Source: Vreelandella lionensis
Lineage (GTDB): Bacteria > Pseudomonadota > Gammaproteobacteria > Pseudomonadales > Halomonadaceae
NCBI RefSeq assembly: GCF_002087295.1
Contig: NZ_MWVI01000035.1
Coordinates: forward strand, 25,623-89,622
Reading direction: 5' to 3'
DNA: 64,000 nt
Position 1 is the first letter of the stretch. Each line of letters begins with the position of its first letter. The translations under genes and the position numbers were made by a program. Positions 28,837 to 38,204 of the stretch are shown here, one piece after another. Below the pieces are notes generated by a model. That model saw only the letters and a program-made list of their open reading frames with translations. It had not been told where the DNA came from and made no database searches.

Positions 28837-30552
28837 CTAACGCAGCAGCCAGGAAAGCACCAATAGCAAAAGCAAAATGCCCGCCACGCCTTGCCAAAAG
28901 CGTCGAGACTCCGTCCGTGGCTCTTCTCGCTGAGGCATCCGTCCTAACGGGATACGTAGCGCGTGAAGAAACTCCGACATGCGCCTAAAGCGCAGCGGCC
29001 GCTGTGGGTCCAGCGCTCGGCGCAGCGCTTCATCCAACGCGGGGGTAATCTCCGGGTTGGTGGTACGGGCGCTACGGTAGCTGAGCTCTTCTAAATCGGT
29101 ATGACAGCGCAGCTTATTCGGCGTCAAGGTATAGGGCAGTTCTCCGGTTAACAGCCAATAAACCGTGGATGCCAGCGAGTACTGATCGCTGCGTCGCCCC
29201 ACACTGTCGCCCAGGGCGTACTCTGGAGCCGTGTGCTCATTAAAGCCGATTTGGCGAAGCAGTTCGCCTGAGTGACGATGGCCATCCACTTCACGCATGT
29301 GGCAGGCGCTAAAATCCGCCAGCACTACCTTTCCATGCTGATCAATCAGCACGTTATCTGGCGTAACCTGCTGATGGATAATATCGCGGTGATGCAGCGC
29401 TTGAACTGCCTTGCCTAACTGATTGGCAATATCGAGACGTTGGACGAGGCTCGCTTGCGGGTGGCGCTCGGCCCATTGGCGCAGGGTCTCACCTTCTACG
29501 TTCTGCATGAGGTAGTATAGGTAGCGACGTGGGCGCGAGGGTTCCATGACTTTTACCACAAAGGGCGAATTCACCCGTTCCACCACCCACTGCTGCAGTA
29601 AAAAGTGCTCTAAATAGGCGTTACGCAGTGAAAGCTCCGGGCTGGGTGCTTTCATCACCATCACGCGATCGCTATGCACATCACGAACTCGGTAAACGCG
29701 AGACTGGGCGTTGCGTGACAGCACGGCCTGAATTTCTAACCCATCAAGGCGCTCGCCAGGAGCTAATTCTGGGGGAATCGGCAGATCGCCGTAGAGCATG
29801 CCCGGGTGGTCGGTTGCTTCTTCCGGCAGCTCATCAATACGCAGGAGTTGAAAGCAGAACTGATCACCGCCGTAACCGCGCTCCTGAGCGCGCTGCTTTG
29901 CCTCGTTGGCCAAACGCTCGCAGGCGGCATCCAAGTCGCTGGCATCTTGCCGAATGAGGCGCACATAGTCCGACGGCATTAGCGTGCCCCGAACCGCTTG
30001 GGTGGTGAACACAAATAGGTCGCCCTGCTTGAGCGCTAGATGGGTGTAATCAATATCCACGCTACCGTCCATGCCCAACGCGCGGGAAGGATAACGATAG
30101 CCGCCCACATCGGTCACGTGGTCGCGAGTGAGCTGCTCAAACTCGGCGCCACGTAAGCGAAATACCAGCGTATCGCCCATATGGAACAGATGCCCTTCGC
30201 GGCCCAAAAACACCATCGCGGAGAGCGAGGAAACAAAGCTACCCTCTTTAACATGCTGGCTTTGGCTATAGCACCAACTATTGAGGGCGCGCAGCACGCG
30301 GGTGGCCGAGGTTTTGGTATCCCAGTGCTCGGGGGTCGAGTAGTAATCAGAGAGAAACCCACGAACACTCAAATCCCCAGCCTGCTTGGCCATGGTATTG
30401 CGGGAAATCGAGTCACTAATCACCGCACAGCCGCCCTTCACTTTTAACAGCGGTGCTTCCGGCAGGCGCACCGACATTGAGCTGCGGTGCTGCCGCCGCT
30501 CTGGGGCAACAAACGCTTGACCATAACTAATTAGCAACTGGGCGTGCGCCAA
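28837..30552 (-). CDS. PP2C-like phosphatase/Ser-Thr kinase fusion, tail-anchored, both domains degenerate
   Basis: 571 residues: PP2C-like domain (about 1-245), Hanks-type kinase domain (about 270-540), C-terminal membrane helix (GVAGILLLLLVLSWLL). The start is TTG at 30552, fixed by a perfect AGGAGG 5 nt upstream and the lack of an in-frame ATG. Kinase: Lys301 (VMVMKAP), DFS at 413-415 and APE (TAPEYALG) are present, but the catalytic loop is HQQVTPDN instead of HRDxKxxN, so Asp is Gln395 and the Lys is Thr; the Gly-rich loop is also poor. Phosphatase: the DGxG motif reads SDSIS and the late Asp-Asn pair reads GDQF. It may be a scaffold or sensor rather than an enzyme. The class is often linked to nitrate assimilation genes; none are here. 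Confidence 0.88.
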   Translation of the reverse strand: MAHAQLLISYGQAFVAPERRQHRSSMSVRLPEAPLLKVKGGCAVISDSISRNTMAKQAGDLSVRGFLSDYYSTPEHWDTKTSATRVLRALNSWCYSQSQHVKEGSFVSSLSAMVFLGREGHLFHMGDTLVFRLRGAEFEQLTRDHVTDVGGYRYPSRALGMDGSVDIDYTHLALKQGDLFVFTTQAVRGTLMPSDYVRLIRQDASDLDAACERLANEAKQRAQERGYGGDQFCFQLLRIDELPEEATDHPGMLYGDLPIPPELAPGERLDGLEIQAVLSRNAQSRVYRVRDVHSDRVMVMKAPSPELSLRNAYLEHFLLQQWVVERVNSPFVVKVMEPSRPRRYLYYLMQNVEGETLRQWAERHPQASLVQRLDIANQLGKAVQALHHRDIIHQQVTPDNVLIDQHGKVVLADFSACHMREVDGHRHSGELLRQIGFNEHTAPEYALGDSVGRRSDQYSLASTVYWLLTGELPYTLTPNKLRCHTDLEELSYRSARTTNPEITPALDEALRRALDPQRPLRFRRMSEFLHALRIPLGRMPQREEPRTESRRFWQGVAGILLLLLVLSWLLR

Positions 30553-30903
30553 CTCATCCTCCTGGGCTTACGGCTCACCATCGCAACCACCATATCCACT
30601 ACTATCACAACCACAGAGAGCTATCATACACGCTGGCACAGCGAAACGATGCCCACCTAACGTCGCGACCGGTACAAAAACCCAGCCCGTACCCCATTAC
30701 TACTTTGAAGCTCACTAAGCTGCCTAATATGAGGCATTCCCTTAAATCGCGGTGATCTTCAACATCCACGCCGCTAAACACCTATGTCGCATTGGTAATC
30801 TATCGACCTTGTTCGTATAATTCTTCACCATTAATGCAATGCATCAACTGCTTAGCTACTGCGCTCTGCAATAGGTAAGAAAAGCCAAGCCAAGGAACCA
30901 ACG
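30553..30903. other. Intergenic region between divergent kinase-fusion and ppa genes
   Basis: 351 bp without a convincing gene. The right part holds a probable ppa promoter (30792-30821) and the ribosome site AAGGA just before ppa. Nothing else was recognised. Confidence 0.6.
30792..30821 (+). promoter_or_regulatory. Probable sigma-70 promoter of ppa
   Basis: TTGGTA (30792-30797), 18-bp spacer, perfect TATAAT (30816-30821), about 80 bp before the ppa start codon. Confidence 0.5.
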
Positions 30904-31434
30904 ATGAACTTTGATAACATCCCCGCTGGAAAGGATCTGCCCAACGATATCTACGTGGCGATCGAAATTCCTGCTAACCACGCGCCGATTAAGTACGAAA
31001 TCGACAAAGATATGGGTGCCCTCCTCGTTGACCGTTTCATGGCCACGCCCATGTTCTACCCGGCCAACTACGGCTTTATCCCGCACACGCTGGCCGACGA
31101 CGGTGACCCGCTAGACGCGCTGGTAGTGACCCCTCATCCGGTAGCGCCTGGCAGCATCATTCGCGCGCGTCCGGTGGGCATTCTGAACATGACCGACGAA
31201 GCCGGCGAAGACGCCAAGCTGGTATGCGTGCCGCACCCGAAACTCTCAACGCTGTATGATGACGTGCAGGAAGTGACTGACCTGCCCGAACTGCTGCGCC
31301 AGCAAATTGCTCACTTCTTCGAGAACTACAAAGACCTCGAAAAAGGCAAATGGGTCAAAGTTGAGTCTTGGGAAGGCGTTGAAGCCGCTCGCAAGGCCAT
31401 CGAAAAGTCGGCCGCGGCTTACAAAAAAGCGTAA
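30904..31434 (+). CDS. ppa: Inorganic pyrophosphatase
   Basis: Hydrolyses PPi and so drives biosynthetic reactions forward. 176 residues, family I soluble enzyme. The signature [11 protein letters not shown] contains the metal-binding aspartates; [16 protein letters not shown] and [13 protein letters not shown] are the other active-site blocks, and [11 protein letters not shown] lies near the C-terminus. AAGGAACCAACG precedes the ATG. It has its own promoter and terminator, so is monocistronic. Confidence 0.98.
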   Translation: MNFDNIPAGKDLPNDIYVAIEIPANHAPIKYEIDKDMGALLVDRFMATPMFYPANYGFIPHTLADDGDPLDALVVTPHPVAPGSIIRARPVGILNMTDEAGEDAKLVCVPHPKLSTLYDDVQEVTDLPELLRQQIAHFFENYKDLEKGKWVKVESWEGVEAARKAIEKSAAAYKKA

Positions 31435-31456
31435 TTAGCGTCACGACACTGCTTGC

Positions 31457-31484
31457 AAAGGCCGCCTTTAGAGGCGGCCTTTTG
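31457..31484 (+). terminator. Rho-independent terminator after ppa
   Basis: AAAGGCCGCC pairs with GGCGGCCTTT around a short loop (stem 31457-31466 with 31473-31482), followed by TTGCGTTT. Confidence 0.85.
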
Positions 31485-31608
31485 CGTTTACATTAACGGA
31501 GCATGAAGCACCGCGTCACGTCACCGCAGTAAATACGCTAATCTCAGCAGGTGCGCTATCCTGCCTCTTTGTACCCCCAACCTGTTACCAATGCGCAAAG
31601 GATACTCC

Positions 31609-33485
31609 GTGTTACTCATGCGACGTTTTAGCCTGTTTTTTATGCTGTGCTGGCTACCTTTATTGGCCCATGGACAGTGGTTCTCCTCAAGCAATCAAAG
31701 CGACTTCCTGCCAGTGATGGAAGCCTTCCAACCCAGCGCGTGGCACGATGGTGATACGCTCAGCATTGGGATCGACATTGCCGATGAGTACTATTTGTAC
31801 CGCCACCAGCTTGCCGTCACGAGCCAGCAGGCATCGGTCGACTTAGAAGAGCCTGTTATCCCACAGGGCACATTCACCACCGATGAATTTGTGGGGGATG
31901 TGTACGTTTTTCGCGATCAGCTCGTTTTTGATGTTCCGCTGAGCGCCCCTTATAGCGGGCCAATCAGTATCGAGCTGACCTTTCAGGGATGCGCCGATGC
32001 GGGGTTATGCTACCCACCTGAGCGCATCACCCTTGAAGCCGCAGAAACGTCACCGCCCAGCACGTTTGCCAACTGGCAGGATGAGAGCGAACAAAGCTCT
32101 CCAAATCAAACAAGCACGGGTGAACCTGCCCCAAGCAGCGCAGCGACTCAATCGGGCGAGAACGCTGGCTTCTCCGCCCCGCAAAGTGAAGATAGCAAAT
32201 TCAGCGCGCTGATTAGTGATACCAGCCTACCGCTCGCCTTAGGGCTCTTTTTCCTCGCTGGCATCGGGCTAACCTTTACGCCCTGTGTGCTGCCGATGAT
32301 TCCCATTCTGTCGTCCATCGTGGTTGGCCAGAACCCCACCAAGCCCCGCGCTTTTGTACTCTCCGCCAGCTATGTGCTTGGCATGTCCGTTACCTATGCC
32401 CTAGTGGGCGTATTAATGGGGCTGTTTGGAGCCGGGCTAAACCTCCAGGCACATTTACAGTCCGCCCCCGTTTTAATTACTTTTGCCATTCTGTTTACCC
32501 TGCTCGCTTTGGCAATGTTTGGCGCCTTTGACCTTCGCATGTCACCGCGAATCGCCAGTAAAGTAGACACTTGGCAAGCCCGCGCCCAGCGCAGTGGCCC
32601 ACTGGGCTTGGCGGTGGCGGGTGCGGTGTCAGTGCTAGTGGTGTCTCCCTGCGTAACGGCTCCGCTAGCGGGCGCCTTGGGATTTATCTCTTCCACTGGG
32701 GACGCCATTATGGGTGGCGCAGTGCTGTTTGCGCTTGGACTTGGCATGGGGCTCCCTTTATTGCTCGTGGGCACCTTCGGCGCAACGCTGCTACCCCGCT
32801 CTGGCGGCTGGATGAATGGCGTTAAAATTGCTTTCGGGCTGTTGTTATTAGGTGTAGCGATTTGGATGATTGAGCGTTTAATTGCGCCATCAATCTCTCT
32901 TCTGCTGTGGGCGGCCCTAGCAATCGGCAGTGCCCTCACCCTTGGCGCACTGAATACATCGCCCTCTCACGGCTGGGCAAAAGCCCGGCAAACGGCGGGG
33001 TTAATGCTGTTGGCCTGGGGGGTAGCACTAGTGTTGGGCGCCGCCCAGGAAGCAGCAATCCATTACGACCGCTATCAGTGACCACTTCTAGTACAGGGGA
33101 AGCCGCTACCACTCCGATCTTTGAAGAAGTCGACAGTCTCAGCGCACTACAGTCTGAGTTGGAGCAAGCCTCTCAAGCGGGGCAGCCCGTGTTTGCCCAC
33201 TTCACTGCAGAGTGGTGTATCTCCTGCAAACTGATGGAGCGAGATGTCTATCCTGATCCTCAAGTCGCCGCTGCATTGAACGATTTTCAACTAATCGCGG
33301 TCGATGTGACAGAGACCAATGCACAAAGTCGCGAACTGCTCAATCATTTCAACCTTTTTGGCCCGCCCAGCCTGCTACTCTTTAGCCAGGGCAAGGAAGT
33401 GCGTGAGGCTCGCATTCAGGGCGAAGTGACTGCTCAAGACCTCGTTCAGCATCTCGACTCGTTCAAGCGCTGGCAGCAGGGATAA
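31609..33485 (+). pseudogene. dsbD: Thiol:disulfide interchange protein DsbD (frameshift before the thioredoxin domain)
   Basis: Carries electrons from cytoplasmic thioredoxin across the membrane to periplasmic DsbC, DsbG and CcmG. About 625 residues. Signal peptide (FSLFFMLCWLPLLAHGQ); periplasmic alpha domain with Cys pair CADAGLC; eight-helix beta domain with FTPCVLPMIP and VVSPCVTAPLAG; C-terminal thioredoxin-like gamma domain with EWCISCK. One G is missing near 33046: as given the frame stops at 33081, while restoring it reads LGAAQGSSNPLRPLSV into the gamma domain (open to 33485). Start: GTG at 31609 is six bases after AAAGGA; ATG at 31618 or 31591 are alternatives. In pseudomonads aroQ usually follows; it is absent here. 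Confidence 0.93.
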
Positions 33486-33700
33486 AAGATGAACTCATGG
33501 CCGGTTGCGCCAGTGCAACCGGCTTTGAACACATTTTTAAGCTGCCGTGTCGCGATCGTCGTCAAACAGTTGTTTAAGTCGCAAATATCACACACATTAC
33601 CGCGGCCACTGGACAGTGGGTGACTTTTTCGGCAAACTCCACAGCCATATTTGCTAAAAAACCCATCTTTTAGCGCTGAGTCTGGGTTAACGTTCGCCAT
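33446..33700 (-). CDS. Possible small Cys-rich zinc-ribbon protein
   Basis: 84 codons on the minus strand with ten cysteines, including CGVC at residues 20-23 and CDIC at 37-40 (SKYGCGVCRKSHPLSSGRGN...), a spacing typical of a zinc ribbon. The 3' third overlaps the dsbD end and a terminator hairpin, and there is no strong ribosome site before the ATG (GAGAACGCAGCACG). The N-terminal part looks coding; the rest does not. I do not recognise the family. It could be a real short protein whose true stop is lost, or chance. Confidence 0.3.
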   Translation of the reverse strand: MANVNPDSALKDGFFSKYGCGVCRKSHPLSSGRGNVCDICDLNNCLTTIATRQLKNVFKAGCTGATGHEFIFYPCCQRLNESRC

Positions 33701-33817
33701 CGTGCTGCGTTCTCTTCATTTTTAAATTTGGTTTACTGCGCTTAAAAGCGCCGCGCCTAGCAGGCATATCTCTCCTGTGACGACGTGTTACTTTGATCAA
33801 CTTTTGGGGCTATACGA
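33486..33817. other. dsbD-accB intergenic region
   Basis: 332 bp with a hairpin just after dsbD and the doubtful minus-strand Cys-rich frame. No aroQ sequence is seen. The stretch before accB should carry the accBC promoter, but no clear -35/-10 pair was identified. Confidence 0.5.
33500..33526 (+). terminator. Terminator-like hairpin after dsbD
   Basis: GCCGGTTGC (33500-33508) pairs perfectly with GCAACCGGC (33515-33523) around a 6-nt loop, followed by TTT only. Confidence 0.6.
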
Positions 33818-34279
33818 ATGGATATTCGCAAAGTTAAAAAACTGATTGAGCTGCTGGAAGAGTCCAACATCAGTGAAATCGAAATTCAGGAAGGTGAAGA
33901 ATCGGTTCGTATCAGCCGTCACCCCAACGGCGCTGCGTGGCAGCCGCAACCGATGCCTCAGTACGCGCAGCCCGCGCCTGCTGCTCCTCAAGCGCCAGTG
34001 GCCACTACCCCCGCCGATGCCGAACCTCAAGGCGCTAGCTATCGCGGTGAAGCAGTTAACTCGCCGATGGTAGGCACTTTCTATCGCAGCCCGGCACCAG
34101 GTGCGAAAGCATTCGTTGAAGTAGGCGATACAGTGAAGCAAGGCGACACTGTGTGTATCGTTGAAGCGATGAAAATGATGAACCAGATTGAAGCCGACCG
34201 CGACGGCGTGGTTGAGGCCATCCTAGTGGAAGATGGCGAGCCGGTGGAATTTGATCAACCGATGATCGTCCTCGCTTAA
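33818..34279 (+). CDS. accB: Biotin carboxyl carrier protein of acetyl-CoA carboxylase
   Basis: Carries carboxybiotin between the AccC and AccAD active sites in the first step of fatty-acid synthesis. 153 residues: an N-terminal helical domain ([19 protein letters not shown]), an Ala/Pro-rich flexible linker (about 55-75), and a C-terminal biotinyl domain with biotinylated Lys in [13 protein letters not shown]. The thumb segment seen in E. coli BCCP ([20 protein letters not shown]) is present. accC follows by 30 bp. Confidence 0.98.
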   Translation: MDIRKVKKLIELLEESNISEIEIQEGEESVRISRHPNGAAWQPQPMPQYAQPAPAAPQAPVATTPADAEPQGASYRGEAVNSPMVGTFYRSPAPGAKAFVEVGDTVKQGDTVCIVEAMKMMNQIEADRDGVVEAILVEDGEPVEFDQPMIVLA

Positions 34280-34309
34280 TCTTTCATATCAACACGGGTG
34301 GATTCTCCC

Positions 34310-35650
34310 ATGCTGGACAAGGTACTTATCGCGAACCGCGGCGAGATAGCCCTTCGTATCTTACGCGCATGTAAAGAGCTAGGGATTAAAACTGTTGCGG
34401 TTCACTCCAAAGCAGACCGCGAACTGATGCACGTTCGTCTTGCCGATGAAGCCGTCTGCATTGGCCCTGCCTCTTCGGCGCAATCGTACTTAAACATCCC
34501 TGCGCTGATCAGCGCGGCTGAAGTGACTGACTCAAGCGCCATTCATCCCGGCTATGGCTTCCTATCTGAGAACGCCAACTTTGCCGAGCAGGTGGAGCGT
34601 TCGGGCTTCACTTTTATTGGCCCACGCGCTGAAACCATTCGCCTGATGGGCGATAAAGTCAGCGCGATTGAAGCCATGAAGGTCGCTGGCGTACCGACAG
34701 TACCCGGTTCCGACGGCCCGCTAGGTGATGATGACGCCACTAACCTGGCCACTGCACGTCGCATTGGCTACCCAGTCATCATTAAGGCGGCTGCCGGTGG
34801 TGGTGGACGCGGCATGCGTGTTGTGCATACCGAAGGCCACCTACTCTCCGCCATTACCGTTACCCGCACCGAAGCCCATGCCGCTTTTGGCGATGGCACG
34901 GTTTATATGGAGAAGTTTCTCGAGAAGCCTCGCCATGTGGAAGTTCAGGTGCTGGCTGATGGCCAGGGCAATGCTATTCACCTGTATGACCGCGACTGCT
35001 CGCTACAGCGCCGCCACCAGAAAGTACTCGAAGAAGCACCGGCCCCAGGTATTGATCCAGAAGCCCGTGCTAAAGTGCTTGAAGCCTGCCGCCAGGCGTG
35101 CATCGAGATTAACTACCGCGGTGCGGGTACGTTCGAGTTCCTATACGAAGACGGTGAGTTCTTCTTCATCGAAATGAACACCCGCGTACAGGTAGAGCAC
35201 CCGGTGACAGAAATGGTCACGGGCGTGGATATCGTTAAAGAGCAGCTGCGTATTGCGTCGGGCATGCCGCTCTCAATTCGCCAGGAAGATGTAAAGCTGA
35301 ACGGTCACTCCTTTGAGTGCCGTATCAATGCCGAAGATTCGCGTACCTTTATGCCCTCTCCTGGCAAAGTCACACTGTTCCACGCACCCGGTGGCTTAGG
35401 CGTTCGGATGGACTCTCACCTTTACACCGGCTATACCGTTCCGCCGCACTACGACTCCCTGATTGGTAAATTGATTACCTGGGGCGCTGACCGCGAGATT
35501 GCCTTAACGCGCATGCGCAACGCGCTCGATGAGCTGCTGGTCGAAGGCATCAAGACCAATATCGACCTTCAGAAAGATCTGGTGCGGGATAGCTACTTCC
35601 GCCAGGGTGGTGTCAATATTCACTACCTGGAAAAGAAGCTAAGCGGCTAA
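34310..35650 (+). CDS. accC: Biotin carboxylase subunit of acetyl-CoA carboxylase
   Basis: ATP-grasp enzyme that carboxylates the biotin of AccB. 446 residues from the ATG at 34310 ([17 protein letters not shown]), with GGGTGG upstream; an in-frame GTG at 34298 is less likely. The ATP-binding glycine-rich loop is [14 protein letters not shown], the metal/ATP site [17 protein letters not shown], and the [12 protein letters not shown] block is conserved. Intact frame, co-transcribed with accB. Confidence 0.98.
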   Translation: MLDKVLIANRGEIALRILRACKELGIKTVAVHSKADRELMHVRLADEAVCIGPASSAQSYLNIPALISAAEVTDSSAIHPGYGFLSENANFAEQVERSGFTFIGPRAETIRLMGDKVSAIEAMKVAGVPTVPGSDGPLGDDDATNLATARRIGYPVIIKAAAGGGGRGMRVVHTEGHLLSAITVTRTEAHAAFGDGTVYMEKFLEKPRHVEVQVLADGQGNAIHLYDRDCSLQRRHQKVLEEAPAPGIDPEARAKVLEACRQACIEINYRGAGTFEFLYEDGEFFFIEMNTRVQVEHPVTEMVTGVDIVKEQLRIASGMPLSIRQEDVKLNGHSFECRINAEDSRTFMPSPGKVTLFHAPGGLGVRMDSHLYTGYTVPPHYDSLIGKLITWGADREIALTRMRNALDELLVEGIKTNIDLQKDLVRDSYFRQGGVNIHYLEKKLSG

Positions 35651-35786
35651 GCCATAGGTTGCTACTACGCCTGCCGCTTGGCGGGTGTTTCTGCGGGGTG
35701 GCCATCGCCACCCCGCTGCTGTTTTGTCCTAGTTATGTCGCAATTTCGCTTGTTCCTTGTTCCTCTAAACGCCGTGGAGACCCCCG

Positions 35787-36697
35787 ATGCCCTGGCTGCA
35801 ATTAAAAGCACACGTCGCCCCCGAACAAGCCGACCTTCTCGAAGAGCTGCTGCTCGAGGAGGGCGCGACGGCCATTGGCCTACAGGACGCCCACGACGAT
35901 CCCGTCTTTGAGCCCGAGCGCGGCACAACCCCACTATGGCAAGACACCATTTTGACGGGCCTCTATGATGATCTCGACGGTATCAACGACATGTTAAGCC
36001 GTATTGAAGCCGCCTGGGCTGAGCAAGTGCCCGGTGAGCCGTGCCCGACCATTGAATACTAGCTGCTGGCTGACCGTGACTGGGAGCGGGAGTGATGGAT
36101 GATTTCACCCCTCTGCGCATGGGTGAACGGCTATGGATTGTTCCTAGTTGGCATGAGCCGCCCGAAGCTGGCGCAGTCAATTTAATCCTTGATCCGGGCC
36201 TCGCGTTTGGTACAGGCACACATACGACCACCGCGCTATGCCTTGAGTGGCTGGATAGTTTAGCCGTGCGTAATGAACTGCAGGGCAAAGCCGTACTGGA
36301 TGTAGGCTGTGGGTCGGGCATCCTCGCCATTGCGGCGCTGAAGTTGGGAGCGACGCATGCAGACGGCACGGATATTGACCCACAAGCGCTACAAGCCAGC
36401 CGCGAAAACGCGGAGCGTAATGCTATTGGTGCGGCGCAGCTCGCGCTCTACTACCCAGAACAACTCAAAGGCGGCTCCTACCCCATCGTCACGGCCAATA
36501 TTCTGGCAGGACCACTGGTCGAGCTTTCTAGCATGATTGCTGGCCACGTAGCGCCCGGTGGTCACATTGCACTATCCGGCATACTGGCCAATCAAGCCTC
36601 AGATGTGCTGGAAGCCTACGAAGCCCAAGGGCTTTATATGGATGAACCCACCGTGCGCGAAGGCTGGGTGCGTTTGACGGGTCACCGCCCCGCATAA
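35787..36697 (+). pseudogene. prmA: Ribosomal protein L11 methyltransferase (stop and frameshift)
   Basis: SAM-dependent enzyme trimethylating ribosomal protein L11. The N-terminal L11-binding domain reads MPWLQLKAHVAPEQADLL. The expected L(A)DRDWEREWMDDF junction is hit twice: TAG at 36060-36062 where Gln (CAG) is likely, then a lost G near 36094 (GAGTGG to GAGTG). Downstream, the methyltransferase domain is complete from 36092: [32 protein letters not shown] and the catalytic-site NILAGPL. About 302 residues when repaired, close to the 293 of E. coli. Two independent small lesions 34 bp apart suggest a low-quality patch of sequence. Lies between accC and dusB as in Pseudomonas. Confidence 0.92.
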
Positions 36698-36795
36698 AAT
36701 CGGAATTGGCCTTCAATCCCTTGTCGAGTAGGCGTATCATACGCCCCCTTGAAACGTCCTACTCGTCGATTTCATGCCTACCAAAGTGCACCGCA

Positions 36796-37836
36796 ATGAC
36801 CTTGATGATTACTTCGCCACCTGCGATTGGGCCTTACCAACTGCCTAACCCGGTAATGCTGGCTCCCATGGCGGGCGTCACCGACCGTCCGTTTCGCCAG
36901 CTCTGCCGTCGGCTAGGCGCTGGCTGGGTAGTAGGTGAAATGGTCACCGCTGACCCTTCGCTATGGCATACCCGTAAATCTCAGCTACGCATGGATCATC
37001 AAGGCGAGCCCGCCCCCCGGGTAGTGCAAATTGCCGGAGGCGATGCCAAGATGCTGGCCCAGGGCGCCCGGCTTAATGCTGAGCTTGGCGCGCAAATCAT
37101 CGACATCAACATGGGCTGCCCAGCGAAAAAGGTCTGCAACAAGGCGGCGGGCTCTGCCCTAATGCGCGATGAAGCGCTAGTTGCTGAGATTTTAGATGCC
37201 GTAGTGAGCGCAGTGGATATTCCCGTCGCGCTCAAGATACGCACCGGCTGGTGCGCCGCGTCGAACAATGCACTGCGCATTGCCAAACTGGCAGAGTCTG
37301 CAGGCATTCAGGCTCTGGCTGTCCATGGCCGTCACCGAGAACAGCGCTATACTGGTGAGGCTGAATACGACACGATTGCTGAGATTAAGTCACACCTTGC
37401 TATCCCGGTGATTGCCAACGGCGATATCACGTCGCCCGAAAAGGCTGCCCACGTGCTGCGCTATACAGGCGCAGATGCCGTAATGGTAGGCCGAGGCGCT
37501 CAGGGAAATCCGTGGATTTTTCAACAGATCACTCACTACTTAACTCATGGTGAAAGGTTAGCACCACCCAGTTTGACAGAGCGCTGCCAGATACTACTTG
37601 AGCATCTGCAGGCACTGCATGCGTTCTATGGCGATACCATGGGCGTACGCATCGCACGCAAACATGTCGGCTGGTATCTCAATGACGACCACCGCTTTTC
37701 AGACGTTGAACAGCGAGCGCTCAAGCAGCAGTTTAATGCCCTTGCCTCGACTGAAGCGCAGTTTGACTGGATTAATAACGCCATGACCCACGACGCCGCT
37801 AAGCGTCTGCTAGCCAAAGGAAGCCATGCTGCATGA
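36796..37836 (+). CDS. dusB: tRNA-dihydrouridine synthase B
   Basis: FMN/NADPH-dependent reduction of uridine in the tRNA D-loop (U17 in E. coli). 346 residues from the ATG at 36796; another ATG at 36805 is possible, and the open frame back to 36706 adds sequence unlike the family. Motifs: PVMLAPMAGVTDRPFRQL, catalytic Cys in NMGCPAKKVCNKAAGSALM, LAVHGRHREQRYTG and FMN-phosphate-binding DAVMVGRGAQGNPWIF. Overlaps fis by ATGA, the standard dusB-fis operon. Confidence 0.96.
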   Translation: MTLMITSPPAIGPYQLPNPVMLAPMAGVTDRPFRQLCRRLGAGWVVGEMVTADPSLWHTRKSQLRMDHQGEPAPRVVQIAGGDAKMLAQGARLNAELGAQIIDINMGCPAKKVCNKAAGSALMRDEALVAEILDAVVSAVDIPVALKIRTGWCAASNNALRIAKLAESAGIQALAVHGRHREQRYTGEAEYDTIAEIKSHLAIPVIANGDITSPEKAAHVLRYTGADAVMVGRGAQGNPWIFQQITHYLTHGERLAPPSLTERCQILLEHLQALHAFYGDTMGVRIARKHVGWYLNDDHRFSDVEQRALKQQFNALASTEAQFDWINNAMTHDAAKRLLAKGSHAA

Positions 37837-38156
37837 ATGAACGCAACCTGTTCTCCAGCGAACGCTCCTCCCATCTCTCTGGCACGCTAGCAGACCCTTC
37901 CGACAGTGCCCAGCCACAGCCGCTAAGAGAAGCGGTTGAGATGGCAATGCGCCGCTACTTCGAACATCTCGATGGCAGCCAAACTACCGATTTGTATGCC
38001 ATGGTGATGGCAGAGGTGGAAGCTCCTCTGTTGGCATGTGTAATGGAACACACCGATGGCAACCAAACGCGCGCGGCGGATGTGCTTGGTTTAAACCGTG
38101 GCACGCTGCGCAAAAAGCTTAAGCTGTATGGATTAATTGAAAGTGACGCCCCTTAA
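37833..38156 (+). CDS. fis: DNA-binding protein Fis
   Basis: Nucleoid-associated protein and regulator of rRNA, DNA topology and recombination. 107 residues: a variable N-terminus, a dimerisation region (REAVEMAMRRYFEHLDG), and a C-terminal helix-turn-helix, HTDGNQTRAADVLGLNRGTL then RKKLKLYGL, almost as in E. coli. Coupled to dusB by a 4-bp overlap. Its TAA sits inside the terminator stem. Confidence 0.97.
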   Translation: MNERNLFSSERSSHLSGTLADPSDSAQPQPLREAVEMAMRRYFEHLDGSQTTDLYAMVMAEVEAPLLACVMEHTDGNQTRAADVLGLNRGTLRKKLKLYGLIESDAP

Positions 38157-38173
38157 AGGGGCGTTGTTGTTTT
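38146..38173 (+). terminator. Rho-independent terminator overlapping the fis stop codon
   Basis: ACGCCCC (38146-38152) pairs with GGGGCGT (38158-38164), followed by TGTTGTTTT. The fis TAA is in the loop. Confidence 0.85.
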
Positions 38174-38204
38174 AAACTCCGACCTGCACACGACGAGCAC
38201 CCTT

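Noticed and set aside
28694..28897. 67-codon minus-strand frame across the IS remnant and the kinase end
   Set aside because: It is in a different frame from the transposase fragment and spans the IS end; the transposase reading is clearly the real one.
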